The notes: generated by a model from the sequence alone, not told the origin. A stretch of DNA of 64,000 nucleotides from Paraburkholderia sp. BCC1886 (GCF_900996245.1 NZ_CAAJGK010000085.1:248001-312000), one strand, 5' to 3'. Counted from the first letter of the stretch, positions 17,659-27,109 are shown. Program-made: numbers and translations.

Positions 17659-18789
17659 ATGGAAGACCAAAACGCAGAAAACGCTTATCGACCTGCCGAC
17701 GCGCCGGAGGGAGAAGCCGCCGTCGATCTCGAAGTCAAACGAGCCGCCGCTCGGCTTAAAGCGAAAGAGAGTTTGATTGCATCACTTGCCGGTGGTGATT
17801 TTTCAAATCAGCAGACGCGAGTCGCGCATATCCTTAATTTGCATCCCGCTGCTCGCAATAGTGACGTCACGCTATCTCTGAAATACTGGGAGACATTCCA
17901 GCCCGAACTGTACAACCCAGAAGGAATCAAACCAGCAGATTTTTTTAAACTCGATCGGGTTCCGTTTCTTGTTCGGGCGCGGGCGAAGATTCAAAACGAA
18001 TATGAGTTGTTTCAAGCCGAAGACCAGATACGACGGCGTCGCAAGAACCGCGAAGACGACATGCGTGAGGCGGTATTAGGTGATGACGCGCCAAGGCAAA
18101 CGCTGCAAGTCTTCTCGGACGAGACTGGCAAGAACGAGGAGCACGTGATCATTGGTTCAGTTTGGGTATTGAATGGGCGTGCCGTCTATGACGTGACTAA
18201 GGCCATCAAAGATTGGCAGGCTGGTTCGAAATTTGCGAAGCGTGAAATGCACTTTTCCGCGTTTGGCCGTGGAGATTTGCACGCTGTGGATGAGTACCTG
18301 AATATTGTGGCTGCGAACCGGGAATATCTGAGCTTTAAATTGATGGCGATGCCCAAGCGCAACACCCGACGCTCCATTGAAGAAATCGTGCAGCGGCTGC
18401 ACGAGATGATGCTGGTGCGTGGTCTGCGTCACGAGATCGAGAGCGGGCGGGTTGGGGTACCGCGCCACGTTGGGGTGACGGTGGACGAGGAACAATCGAT
18501 TGACCGAATCGTATTATCAGAGATTCGGAATACGGTAGCAGAAGGGGTCGAACGTGCCCATCTCGATGGAGTAACACTTGACGAGCGCTTCAACGCGGTG
18601 TCGTCAAAAGAAAGCGCTCTTATACAGCTTGCAGACGTAATAGCAGGAGCCGCGAATCGACGGCTCAATTTTCGAGGCGATCGAAACTTTAAGGATGATA
18701 TCGCTGACCGCATAATGGATGTTTTGGGCCTGCAATTGGAGGAAGGCGTCGCAGCGGAAATAGATGCGGCGGTGCTTTTCAAGATTTGA
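17659..18789 (+). CDS. DUF3800 domain protein
   Basis: 376 residues. The N-terminal half is charged and helical (RRRRKNREDD at about 125-135). The C-terminal half carries the DUF3800 pattern: FSDETGKNEEHVIIGSVWV (near 154), a central VDEEQSID and LADVIAGAANRR near the end, in an RNase H-like arrangement of acidic residues. DUF3800 proteins are common on mobile elements and in defence islands; a nuclease activity is suspected but not proven to my knowledge. First cargo gene after the recombinase trio. Confidence 0.8.
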   Translation: MEDQNAENAYRPADAPEGEAAVDLEVKRAAARLKAKESLIASLAGGDFSNQQTRVAHILNLHPAARNSDVTLSLKYWETFQPELYNPEGIKPADFFKLDRVPFLVRARAKIQNEYELFQAEDQIRRRRKNREDDMREAVLGDDAPRQTLQVFSDETGKNEEHVIIGSVWVLNGRAVYDVTKAIKDWQAGSKFAKREMHFSAFGRGDLHAVDEYLNIVAANREYLSFKLMAMPKRNTRRSIEEIVQRLHEMMLVRGLRHEIESGRVGVPRHVGVTVDEEQSIDRIVLSEIRNTVAEGVERAHLDGVTLDERFNAVSSKESALIQLADVIAGAANRRLNFRGDRNFKDDIADRIMDVLGLQLEEGVAAEIDAAVLFKI

Positions 18790-18877
18790 TCCGCCTCAGG
18801 CAGATTCGTTAGTATCTTGTGAGTCGGAATGAGCCGAACAACTAGAATCGCAGCACTTCGAACAGGTTAAGTACAAC

Positions 18878-19375
18878 ATGATGCGAGAGAAATTGTTCAC
18901 CGTCACTGCGACGGCGAAGATCAAAGGGGTAAAGGACCGGCGCAACATTCGCCCCCTCGCGGACATCAAAGAGCGTATCGCATACGATCCAGGGACAGGC
19001 TCGTTCACGTACCGTATTGACTGCGACGCAGGTTACGCCGGAGAGGATGCTGTGTGGCGTTGCCGCAGAACTGACAACGTTGGTACCCCCTACGAGAGCA
19101 CGCGTTACTGGGAGTTGGTCAAATTCGCGAGCGACCATTGGTACGATCCGCGCAAACTCGCATACTACTTTGTGACTGGCGCGTGGCCTCCCATCGACAT
19201 GTGGGTCGCAGGTGGCAAGAAATTCGACTACTCCGCCGAAACACTGCAACTCGTGGTGTCTGGTGAACGCCCTCTGCACGCCACGACTGCAGAATCAGAT
19301 ACGACCCCGATCGTATCGGAGACGCGCGCGCTGCAGCCGAAAAAAGGACGGCTCGCACGCCTGTTTCGCCTCTAG
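18878..19375 (+). CDS. HNH-related protein with degenerate active site
   Basis: 165 residues, starting MMREK (the second Met is also possible). The arrangement ADIKERIAYDPGTGSFTYR ... RKLAYYFVTGAWPPID resembles the AP2/HNH homing-type family, where LAWFYVTGEWP is followed by IDH. Here the expected catalytic His is replaced (IDMWVAG), and no further HNH residues follow. It may be a DNA-binding relic of a homing endonuclease. The C-terminus is basic (KKGRLARLFRL). The assignment rests on pattern memory only. Confidence 0.6.
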   Translation: MMREKLFTVTATAKIKGVKDRRNIRPLADIKERIAYDPGTGSFTYRIDCDAGYAGEDAVWRCRRTDNVGTPYESTRYWELVKFASDHWYDPRKLAYYFVTGAWPPIDMWVAGGKKFDYSAETLQLVVSGERPLHATTAESDTTPIVSETRALQPKKGRLARLFRL

Positions 19376-19409
19376 CCAACTGAAACGGATTCCCAGCAAA
19401 TCGAAAAAC

Positions 19410-19592
19410 TCAGGAATCTGCTGTCTTTGGCCGGTCGGGAGCGACATCAACGACTCGACCGGCCTCGCGATCCAGATAGGAGGTTCGAATCCCTTTCAAA
19501 TGCAAATCACTTACGGCGCGCGCGATGGCTTCGTTTGCGCGATCCAGGAACTCTTGGCTGCGCATGAAGCGTCCCAATTTGTCAGGCGGCAT
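19410..19592 (-). CDS. small conserved protein, phage/island type
   Basis: 60 residues from ATG 19592, which follows GGGGAAGCT; a longer start at 19628 is possible. The sequence (RSQEFLDRANEAIARAVSDLHLKGIRTSYLDREAGRVV) resembles short proteins I have seen in mobile elements with the pattern AxxELHAKGIPTxYLD. Function unknown; a small cytosolic, possibly toxin- or regulator-like protein. It points opposite to the neighbouring cargo. Confidence 0.5.
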   Translation of the reverse strand: MPPDKLGRFMRSQEFLDRANEAIARAVSDLHLKGIRTSYLDREAGRVVDVAPDRPKTADS

Positions 19593-20096
19593 AGCTTCCC
19601 CACATCTGTTTAGTCTTATCCGAAGCATACGCGTTCGATGCCGGACTTACGAGGGTCCCGCTGGGCGCGACCAAATAACCTCAAGTAGGAATTCGTTTTC
19701 CAAGAAGATACGCTTTGCGCCAGCAACGGTCGTTCCAACAGCAGCACCTGCGTCCCTCGCACCGCTGGAGCCCAGTTGCCACCCGCCACCGCGTCGAAGC
19801 AGATACAGTAGCATCAGTAGCCAACCGATCTGTCGGACGCTATTGCGCGATGGTCACGCGATGCTGGCTTCGCCCCGCGTCTCTGTCCCAATCTGGTCCG
19901 CACCGTAAGGAATTGCAATGCTCGCCCACATCAGCTTTGCAGCGCAGCAGCACTTTGGCCGGGCTCCCGACAGGTCAAAGTGTCGCGGGGGCCCAACACT
20001 CAAGACCTAAGTGTATGCCAACAGCTTTAATGGCTTGGTAGATTCCAGATTCTATAGGAAAATACAATACCCAGAATTCAAAGTTTCTATTGCGCG
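19593..20096. other. intergenic stretch before the methyltransferase operon
   Basis: About 500 bp without a credible gene. The last 100 bp are strongly A/T-rich (TTCTATAGGAAAATACAATA) and probably hold the promoter of the four-gene operon that starts at 20097. Confidence 0.5.
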
Positions 20097-21287
20097 ATGA
20101 GCCTAAAACCAAAATTTATTAGCTTATTTTCGGGGTGTGGCGGCCTAGATTCTGGGTTTATAGAATCCGGATTTAACTGCGTACAAGCTTTCGACATTGA
20201 TAAAAAAGTTATTGATGTACATACAAGAAATCTGGGAGATGCTGGAGTCGTCGCAGATTTGCGCGATATAACGAAAGAACAGCTTCTGCAATATGGCAAA
20301 CCCGCGATAGTTGTCGCTGGATCACCTTGTCAGGGTTTCTCGACAGCGGGAAAGCGAGATCTTCATGATCCACGCAACTCTTTGCTTTTGCATGCCGGCC
20401 GGCTCGCAATCTCGGTCAAGCCACGCGTTTTCATTGCAGAGAACGTCGCTGGAGCACTATCTGGCGAGCATAAGGCGTATTGGCTTCAGCTAGAGCAAAT
20501 GCTTAGGCATGCGGGCTACCACACCAAAACGTTAAAGCTCAATGCTTCCAATCTTGGTTTAGCTCAGCTCCGTTCGCGCGTAATAATGATGGCATGGACA
20601 GGGTCAACTGATCCGGACTTTAAAGAGCCGGAATCAGACGCTCAAACTTTGGGGGATGTACTTAGCAACATGCAAGGACTTCCCCAACATGACCCGAGAC
20701 GACTTGCCCGCGATTCGTCTCACTATCTAATCGCAAAACGTATAGGACGAGGTCAGAAACTTTGCAATGTTCGCGGCGGGAAAGCGTCCATACATACATG
20801 GGATATCCCTGAGGTGTTCGGTAGCACGACGCTCGATGAGCGCGCCCTGCTGCACGTGACAATGAAACTGAGGCGGCGTGAACGGATACGTGACACAGGC
20901 GACGCCGACCCTGTTTCGATCACCTCTCTGAAAAGGGAAATTGGCGCGGGTGCAACGAACCTTGTTAAAGGATTAGTTCGTCGCGGTTATATGCGAAAAA
21001 TAGATGACGCCTACGATCTTGCCAATACATTCAATGGCAAGTATAGAAGGCTAGATTGGAACTCGATGTCCTTGACAGTCGACACTCGTTTTGGAGATCC
21101 TCGATATTTTCTTCATCCCTCCGAACACCGGAGTTTCACGGTACGCGAGGCTGCTCGGATTCAAGGATTTCCCGATAGCTTTATTTTTGACGGACGTCCG
21201 GTCGATAGTTATCGGATGATTGGAAATGCTGTTCCGCCACCCATGGCTAAATTCATAGCGGACACTATAAAACCGTTATTCAAATGA
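20097..21287 (+). CDS. DNA (cytosine-5-)-methyltransferase
   Basis: 396 residues with all C5-methyltransferase blocks: SAM motif I FSGCGGLDSGF (10-20), catalytic motif IV GSPCQGFS with Cys78, motif VI ENVAG, motif VIII AQLRSR, and IX/X VREAARIQGFPDSF ... MIGNAVPPPMA. The variable target-recognition region lies at about residues 180-320, so the recognition sequence cannot be read. No restriction enzyme is adjacent; the next three genes (22 bp, TAATG overlap and 5 bp apart) form an operon with it. Role: self-marking of host DNA for that system, or an orphan maintenance methylase. Its A/T-rich codon use marks it as imported. Confidence 0.93.
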   Translation: MSLKPKFISLFSGCGGLDSGFIESGFNCVQAFDIDKKVIDVHTRNLGDAGVVADLRDITKEQLLQYGKPAIVVAGSPCQGFSTAGKRDLHDPRNSLLLHAGRLAISVKPRVFIAENVAGALSGEHKAYWLQLEQMLRHAGYHTKTLKLNASNLGLAQLRSRVIMMAWTGSTDPDFKEPESDAQTLGDVLSNMQGLPQHDPRRLARDSSHYLIAKRIGRGQKLCNVRGGKASIHTWDIPEVFGSTTLDERALLHVTMKLRRRERIRDTGDADPVSITSLKREIGAGATNLVKGLVRRGYMRKIDDAYDLANTFNGKYRRLDWNSMSLTVDTRFGDPRYFLHPSEHRSFTVREAARIQGFPDSFIFDGRPVDSYRMIGNAVPPPMAKFIADTIKPLFK

Positions 21288-21309
21288 TGGGTTAGTTATC
21301 TCTGCCGTC

Positions 21310-22302
21310 TTGGGAAAATTGATGAATTATCCGGAAAGTCCAATCGACAGTTGGATCCAGTACTCGGTGGAATACAGTCAAAAAACAGTACGCCTGAAGC
21401 AACTCTACGAGCTTCAGGCCGAGTTTTTGTTCAATCAGTATGAGCCGACTAAAGCCGTCCCCGCAGACGACGGCATGGATTTTATCCTACGCTTGGATCG
21501 GTGGGTGGCAGGATTTGACCAACCCGAGCACAGGTGGAGTGCATTCCATGGCCTGCGCTATTTCTTCTTCGTCGGGCAGCATGAGACAGACGAACTATAT
21601 CGCTGCGCCGTCCAGCACATCTTCCTTCGGTGGCTGTCCGATCACGCTGGGTTAGATATATTTGCCGAAGACTTCCCGACCGCTCTTCAAGCGGAGGCGG
21701 ACTTTTGCTGGCCTTGCCCGGTCACGGACAGCTTGCGAATAAATAGTCTCTTGCATCGAACCGGCATCGATAGCCAATCTTTGAGGCCGGACTGGTTGAG
21801 CCTGAAACAACTCGGAGATCGGGACAAAATTGAAAAATACGTCTCAAAGAAAAATATCAAATATCTAGTACTCTTCGAAGACTTTGTTGGATCCGGCCAG
21901 CAATGTGAAAGAGCAGCGAAATTCGCCTTGCAGGCATTTCCCGGCCCTATCCTTTTGATCCCTCTCATTGTTTGTCATCCGGGCGATGAGATCCTGCGGC
22001 AACTGGCTTTGGACTCAGGTGGTCGGCTAACCTACTCGCCCGTCGTTGTTCTTAATTCCGAATGTCTGATTGGCGAGATGGTATCCGAAAATGAACCTAA
22101 ATCTTTTGACGGTTTCAGAAAGGCTATGGATTATGGATACAAAAAAGGCGGATTCAATTTAAACGGCGGGGCCTATGGATACGACAAGGTCGGTAGCTTA
22201 GCAAGCTCGTACAGCAACTGCCCAAATAATACTCCGCCAATTTTTCATGCACAAAGCGAGACTTGGCCTTTCCCACTGTTTCCCCGAAAGAGGAGAGTCT
22301 AA
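21310..22302 (+). CDS. phosphoribosyltransferase-like protein (PRTase-CE type)
   Basis: 330 residues; Met at 21325 (MNYPES) is an alternative start. The centre has YLVLFEDFVGSGQQCERAAKFAL (about 190-211), a PRPP-loop-like motif as in type I phosphoribosyltransferases, preceded by hydrophobic strands and followed by LLIPLIVCHPGDEI. I associate this with the PRTase-CE domain reported beside ORC/CDC6-like ATPases in predicted conflict systems. The stop overlaps the next start (TAATG), so the two proteins should be made together. Enzymatic activity is unproven; it might modify a nucleotide or act as a sensor. Confidence 0.7.
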   Translation: MGKLMNYPESPIDSWIQYSVEYSQKTVRLKQLYELQAEFLFNQYEPTKAVPADDGMDFILRLDRWVAGFDQPEHRWSAFHGLRYFFFVGQHETDELYRCAVQHIFLRWLSDHAGLDIFAEDFPTALQAEADFCWPCPVTDSLRINSLLHRTGIDSQSLRPDWLSLKQLGDRDKIEKYVSKKNIKYLVLFEDFVGSGQQCERAAKFALQAFPGPILLIPLIVCHPGDEILRQLALDSGGRLTYSPVVVLNSECLIGEMVSENEPKSFDGFRKAMDYGYKKGGFNLNGGAYGYDKVGSLASSYSNCPNNTPPIFHAQSETWPFPLFPRKRRV

Positions 22303-24320
22303 TGGCTACGCTCAGATTCGATAACCCATTTCATGACCTGTGGGTAACTGAGATATTGGACCCATGGGCTTATGTTCGTATGTTTAGTCCGATTCTGGTA
22401 AGTGATACGGAGGAGCTATTTTCTCGAGGCCATGTTGTGCTTAAAGGCAGACAAGGTAGTGGAAAAAGCATGCTCCTGAATCTCTTGGAGACATCTACGA
22501 GAGTAGCGTACGCGCATAGCCAAACGAAGTATCCTGTACCGTTGAAACAACGGCAATTTATTTCGGCCGGCGTGCAGCTATCAAGAGAAAATTCGTCGTT
22601 GGTCGCTGCACGTTCAGCGGAATTGCCGGAGAACCAGCGAGCAAATATTGTTGCGGCCAATTTTGCTGACTATTTAAATTCGCTTCTCTGCTTAGATCTT
22701 TTGAAAAATGTTTCATACTTAGCCCAAGAGCAAGCGAAAGACCACAAAATTTTGGAAGAGGTGCCGGTTAATCTAACTGGCGAGTGTCAGCTCTCACTCT
22801 TCGCAGCGTTATTTAAAGGGGAAGGTTGGTCAGGATTCGTCGATGAGAAATGCGCGACGATCGATCGGGCGATCGAGTGTCTCGAAGACCGGCTGCGCGC
22901 TCACAAAAATTACTTCAACCTTAATATTGATAAGTTGCCGGACGAGATCGAGACTAGCCGCTCCACCGCTGGCGTCCCCATGGCCGAATTGGCATCTGCT
23001 CTACGCGAGTCTGGAATTCTTCCGATCGAAACACTAGTGCTCCTGCGGATAGATCAGCACGAGGAACTTTTCGAATTGGAGAGGCACACGGGGCTCGGGC
23101 ATGTTTTTAGGCAGGTGATAAATTCGGCGTTGGCCCGCCGTGACCCTCGGGTCGCATATCGGATTGGTACGAGACACTATGCTTGGAAGGCGGATCTGAC
23201 TGCTTGGGGAAGTGGTGCTCCGCTGGAAGAACTTCGCGATTACAGCGTAGTCGATCTCGACGCGATCTTGCGTCGCGGAGAGCACACAAAGAAGTGGAAA
23301 TTCCCCACGCTGGCGAAGGACGTGTTGCGAAAACGATTGGAAGGTGCGGGATTTAAAGTAGATGGCAACGACATGGAGGTGTTGTTTGGACGCTCGATGG
23401 AACCTGCTGATCGGGCCCGACGGTATATAGGCGGATCGAAAAGTCTGGTGCGAGCCGAGTCATCATGGGCTCCCGAATGGAAATCCTATCTTGATAGCCT
23501 TTGGAACGGCGGTGACCCGTTGGAAGCTCGCTTCGGTGAGGCGTGGTTGCGGCAAGCGATACAGAAGCGCCGGCGGATCGCGCAGAATGGCATGCAAGCT
23601 ACTGGTTTGCCGTGGAGAAAGAGCCCATGGTGGGTGAAGGAACGAAATGAGATTGCTCTTATGCAGCTAGCCGGCGAGCGGCAACAGGCGTTAGTTTGGA
23701 GCGGCGAAAGGCAAATTATCGATCTCGCAGGTCATAATATTTTGGCCTTTATGACAATTTGCAAAACTGTTTGGGCAACGTGGCAGCGCCGCAATCCAGG
23801 AGACGCTGATAAAAGATCAGCACTTCCGCGCTTTTCCGTAGATGACCAAGTTATCGGCATCACCGAGGCTAGCCAGATTTGGTTCAAAAAAATTCAGGTG
23901 GGGTTAGAAGCCGATCAACGCACCCGTCTGGTCACTGTGCTAGGAGGTTGGTTCAGGCGTAGGATGCTTGAGGACCAGGCGTTATCGTACCCTGGACACT
24001 CAGGCTTCAGCCTACTGCAATCGGATATCTCCGCTGAAGATTTTATTGTGTCGATAATAAAATCCTGTCGAGATCACGGTGATCTATTGGAGTCAGCTCA
24101 TACCACGAAGCATCGAGACCAAGCGCCTCGGCTTAAGTGGTACTTGCATCCCCTTCTTTGCCCATTATTCAGAATACCCCACATCAGAACCAAGGAGCCT
24201 ATCTATTCGTCACCGCAGGAAATTCAGCTTTTGTATGCAAATCAAAAGCGGCAAAGCACGTCCTTCCGCGAATCAAGCTCATTTAAGGACGACACGCAAC
24301 TTGGATTGCCGGGGATCTAA
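22302..24320 (+). CDS. ORC/CDC6-like AAA ATPase
   Basis: 672 residues from ATG 22302, preceded by AGGAGAG. It starts with DNPFHDLWVTEILDPWAYVRMFSP, then Walker A GRQGSGKSM (about 47-55) and a sensor/Walker B-like segment LVLLRIDQHEELFE (acidic D/E near 247). The C-terminal half looks helical with several basic patches. The fold assignment to ORC/CDC6-like STAND/AAA ATPases is from pattern memory. It is coupled to the PRTase-like protein before it and to the unknown gene 5 bp after it. Inferred role: the ATP-driven switch or DNA-sensing core of a defence system. Confidence 0.72.
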   Translation: MATLRFDNPFHDLWVTEILDPWAYVRMFSPILVSDTEELFSRGHVVLKGRQGSGKSMLLNLLETSTRVAYAHSQTKYPVPLKQRQFISAGVQLSRENSSLVAARSAELPENQRANIVAANFADYLNSLLCLDLLKNVSYLAQEQAKDHKILEEVPVNLTGECQLSLFAALFKGEGWSGFVDEKCATIDRAIECLEDRLRAHKNYFNLNIDKLPDEIETSRSTAGVPMAELASALRESGILPIETLVLLRIDQHEELFELERHTGLGHVFRQVINSALARRDPRVAYRIGTRHYAWKADLTAWGSGAPLEELRDYSVVDLDAILRRGEHTKKWKFPTLAKDVLRKRLEGAGFKVDGNDMEVLFGRSMEPADRARRYIGGSKSLVRAESSWAPEWKSYLDSLWNGGDPLEARFGEAWLRQAIQKRRRIAQNGMQATGLPWRKSPWWVKERNEIALMQLAGERQQALVWSGERQIIDLAGHNILAFMTICKTVWATWQRRNPGDADKRSALPRFSVDDQVIGITEASQIWFKKIQVGLEADQRTRLVTVLGGWFRRRMLEDQALSYPGHSGFSLLQSDISAEDFIVSIIKSCRDHGDLLESAHTTKHRDQAPRLKWYLHPLLCPLFRIPHIRTKEPIYSSPQEIQLLYANQKRQSTSFRESSSFKDDTQLGLPGI

Positions 24321-24325
24321 CAACT

Positions 24326-25315
24326 ATGAATCTGAGACCCTGGGGCTCCATTGGCTGGCTCCTTCCCAAGATCGGCATCGAAGCATGGCATGTTATAACC
24401 TCCGCCTCGTTTGAGGATCGGTGCATCGCACTCGTCGATCTGATGAATTCGAACGGTCCTCGAATCAAATCATCCACGTTGTACAAGATCTCAAATCCTC
24501 CGTCGGAATCATGGACAGAAGCAGCTCCCGTCGTTAAGGCCAACTTCGACTCCCTCAGCGCCTCCTTGAGCGCGCAGAGCACCGCGATCATTGAGGCGGA
24601 TCTCCTTTCTCAACTAGGGTCAGTACTTTCGTTGGACCAACTTAACCCCGATGGTTCTGAGTCCGTGGTTCTTGATATCACGACGCTGCCCAAGCGTTTC
24701 TTCCTATTTGCATTGAAACAACTAGTAAATAGCGCCAAGGTTCAGAACCTTGTCGTGACGTACGCCGCTGCTAAGCAGTATCCAGAAGCTGCGCTTTGCG
24801 AAAACGCTCTGCCTCCGGCTGCGCTCCAAGGCTTCGGCCGCGTTCAACGGCTACGAAACTCGCCGCGTATGTTTGTGGGAGTCGGATATACGGCACTTAG
24901 CATCGAAGGACTTCTCGAAAAAGCGGGGAACTCAAAACTGGACTTCCTGTTTCCGTTTCCGCCTGCTTCGCCTGCCTTTCGCAGAAACTGGTACCTATTG
25001 TCGAAGCTGATGCCAGCAGACAAGCCGTTCGGTACGGAGATTCACCGCGTTCATGGGATGGATGCTTTCGAGGTTTTTGAACGCCTCTATGCGTGGGGAC
25101 AATTTCGAGACCTAGACCTCGTCCCGCTTGGCCCAAAGCCACACGCTCTCGGTATGGCAATGGCATCCATGCGGCTCGAGGGGACGGCAGAGCTAATCTA
25201 CGCGCAACCTCAGTCTTATCACGTCAACTACTCGCAAGGGATAGCGCTAGATGAGAGTGGTAGACCAAAGATATACGCGTATTGCCTGAAACACCGTGGA
25301 AAAGTACTCTTTTGA
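24326..25315 (+). CDS. unknown protein of the methylase-PRTase-ATPase operon
   Basis: 329 residues, soluble, no signal peptide. It has a Rossmann-like alternation of strands and helices: AWHVITSASFEDRCIALVDLM near 20, VVLDITTLPKRFFLFAL near 127 and NLVVTYAAAKQYPEA near 150, and ends YCLKHRGKVLF. I recognise no named domain. ASFEDR and DITTLPKR recall the phosphate- or nucleotide-binding loops of small-molecule-sensing or effector proteins. Its fixed place behind the ATPase suggests it is the effector or the sensor of the system. Confidence 0.65.
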   Translation: MNLRPWGSIGWLLPKIGIEAWHVITSASFEDRCIALVDLMNSNGPRIKSSTLYKISNPPSESWTEAAPVVKANFDSLSASLSAQSTAIIEADLLSQLGSVLSLDQLNPDGSESVVLDITTLPKRFFLFALKQLVNSAKVQNLVVTYAAAKQYPEAALCENALPPAALQGFGRVQRLRNSPRMFVGVGYTALSIEGLLEKAGNSKLDFLFPFPPASPAFRRNWYLLSKLMPADKPFGTEIHRVHGMDAFEVFERLYAWGQFRDLDLVPLGPKPHALGMAMASMRLEGTAELIYAQPQSYHVNYSQGIALDESGRPKIYAYCLKHRGKVLF

Positions 25316-25316
25316 T

Positions 25317-25490
25317 ATGCACGCAACAACTGAAGCGTCTTTGTATTCAGAGACGCTCCGAACCGTCGACTTAATGCTTGAGCACGGCGTCAAGCTCCTT
25401 CGCGAAGCTAAATGTCAGCGCGCTATGGCGGTGATGCTGTCGGCAACTCGACCTGTCACGTTACGCGCGGGCGACAAACCTGTCGTGTAA
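25317..25490 (+). CDS. possible short protein after the four-gene operon
   Basis: 57 codons (MHATTEASLYSETL...) starting 1 bp after the upstream stop. Composition is plausible (LRTVDLMLEHGVKLLREAKCQRAMAVM is helical), but there is no family match and its 3' end overlaps the convergent membrane-protein gene by about 35 bp. It could be a real fifth gene or chance. Confidence 0.25.
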   Translation: MHATTEASLYSETLRTVDLMLEHGVKLLREAKCQRAMAVMLSATRPVTLRAGDKPVV

Positions 25491-26553
25491 ATCTAGGCTC
25501 GCCGTTGACCTGCTTGACCACTGACACATAGCCTTCGTCAACATGAACGGTAGGAATATCGTCCGGAATATCAGTACAACTTCCATCTGCCGTATATTCC
25601 ATAGCGGCAAGTATCCGCATTAAAGAATCGTGAGCAACCGACCCATTCATAAGTTCCTGCGGCGCCACTACTAAGGTGACGGACACAATGAGGAGGGCAA
25701 TCGGAGTGAATAGCTCACTCAATTCTCGTAGCCGCGGCCCGGCGATAATATTCCGATTACTGACCACGTTGCTGCCGTCACGAATGCGTCTCCACCAGCG
25801 GTGCAGCTTGCCCGGTCCTCCAGCACGCCACCATGAGAAACTATTGCCCGTATTGCGCAAAACTAGTCTTGGAAAATTGAGCGAAAACTGCGCAAGTGCA
25901 CAAAGAAACACTAAAGCTGCCACGCATTGCATAAAACGCAAGCAAAAGCAGCAAGATGACAGCAAGCCAACAAAGCTTGGAAAGTACTTCGCATCAGCGT
26001 GTGCGAGGCTTCTAGTGATTCGCGTTGCGTCAGCGTGACCAAGCCATACGCAAAATGCTGTTGCCGAAAGATACAGAATTTTCCCCAGCGCCTTACTCCA
26101 CCACCATCTCGCTATAGTTTTAAATGTGGCATATCCGTGCCTGCATGCGCCAAACGCTGCGGCGGTTGCAACCGTTGTAATCTCGGCGGGCGTAGAGAGA
26201 AAATTCGAACGCCGTCCTAGCATCACCAGAGCAAGGGACCCGAGCGAATACATCATAAGTCCGCCGTAAATTATCGGTACGTCGGGAGGAACCTCCCTAA
26301 GTGGCCTTAAGGCCTTCATTACTCGCATGAAGCGCCTTCCAATCCTGTACCGGAAGAGCGACCAACACTTTAACCATTCGTGGAATATCTGCGTGAGCAT
26401 CCATATCAAAAGTGCAGAAGCAACGTACTTCGAGCCACTTCCGGTAGTGGCTAGCTTGGTTGCTGCCACTAAACCTACGAACACTACGGCCAGACGGACG
26501 ATAGGCCGCCGGAAGCTCAATACGAGTAGTTCAATCCAGTATCTCGGATGCAT
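25456..26553 (-). CDS. multi-pass membrane protein, unknown
   Basis: 365 residues with about seven to nine hydrophobic segments (for example LAVVFVGLVAAT, ASALLIWMLT, CVAALVFLCALAQF and a late IALLIVSVTLVV), basic loops rich in Trp/Arg, and a polar C-terminal tail of about 65 residues outside the last segment. No transporter or enzyme motif is recognised. It is convergent with the four-gene operon, so it may be an independent cargo gene or a membrane effector. Confidence 0.65.
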   Translation of the reverse strand: MHPRYWIELLVLSFRRPIVRLAVVFVGLVAATKLATTGSGSKYVASALLIWMLTQIFHEWLKCWSLFRYRIGRRFMRVMKALRPLREVPPDVPIIYGGLMMYSLGSLALVMLGRRSNFLSTPAEITTVATAAAFGACRHGYATFKTIARWWWSKALGKILYLSATAFCVWLGHADATRITRSLAHADAKYFPSFVGLLSSCCFCLRFMQCVAALVFLCALAQFSLNFPRLVLRNTGNSFSWWRAGGPGKLHRWWRRIRDGSNVVSNRNIIAGPRLRELSELFTPIALLIVSVTLVVAPQELMNGSVAHDSLMRILAAMEYTADGSCTDIPDDIPTVHVDEGYVSVVKQVNGEPRFTRQVCRPRVT

Positions 26554-27109
26554 AACGATGTTTTTTTGAGTGTAATCGTACAGCTTGATTCATGACCTCT
26601 CCAAGCCGAAGACGACGCAGCTTGCTCTACGCGAGGAGTGCCGCCTTGCTAACGCCTTTTGTACAACCGCCGACGTGCCCCGAAGGCAGCAGGTAGATTG
26701 TCCCAGTGTCAGACCAAGATTAACGGCTCGAGATCGGGGAATCTTGATACGGTAGGGCGAGGCGCATCCGGAAATATTTTGCTGCAGTTGTCGGCAACGC
26801 CGCCGTACGAGCATATCCGGTCGGCGTTCGTAACCCGGTGAGGGCGCCTCATGACAGCGCAAAGGCCAGATAGACGGCCGCTGCTGACCTGAGCTATTGT
26901 CTGGCTGCCACGGCGCATGTCGAAAATGACGGATTCGATGACGACCCGAAACTGCGGGTGACCTACAGCTCATCGGCCATCGTCCCATATGGCCTTGCGG
27001 CGATGGCGCTCTAGGATGAATCTACGCGACGCGCACGCCCAGTAGCGGCAGGATGTGTGCAACCCTCCATGATGTTTTCAACAGATCAACGATTAAGTTA
27101 GGCCGCATC
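26554..27109. other. gene-poor stretch in the island
   Basis: About 550 bp. On the plus strand, 26874-27014 can be read as 46 codons without a start (DLSYCLAATAHV...), which looks like the tail of a decayed gene. Nothing else is convincing. Confidence 0.4.

Noticed and set aside
17214..17659. Two overlapping frames of about 100 residues between the trio and the DUF3800 gene
   Set aside because: No ribosome site, overlapping on opposite strands, low-complexity composition.
26590..26988. Minus-strand 132-residue protein
   Set aside because: Arg/Cys/Ser-rich with no motif or ribosome site; looks like non-coding sequence.
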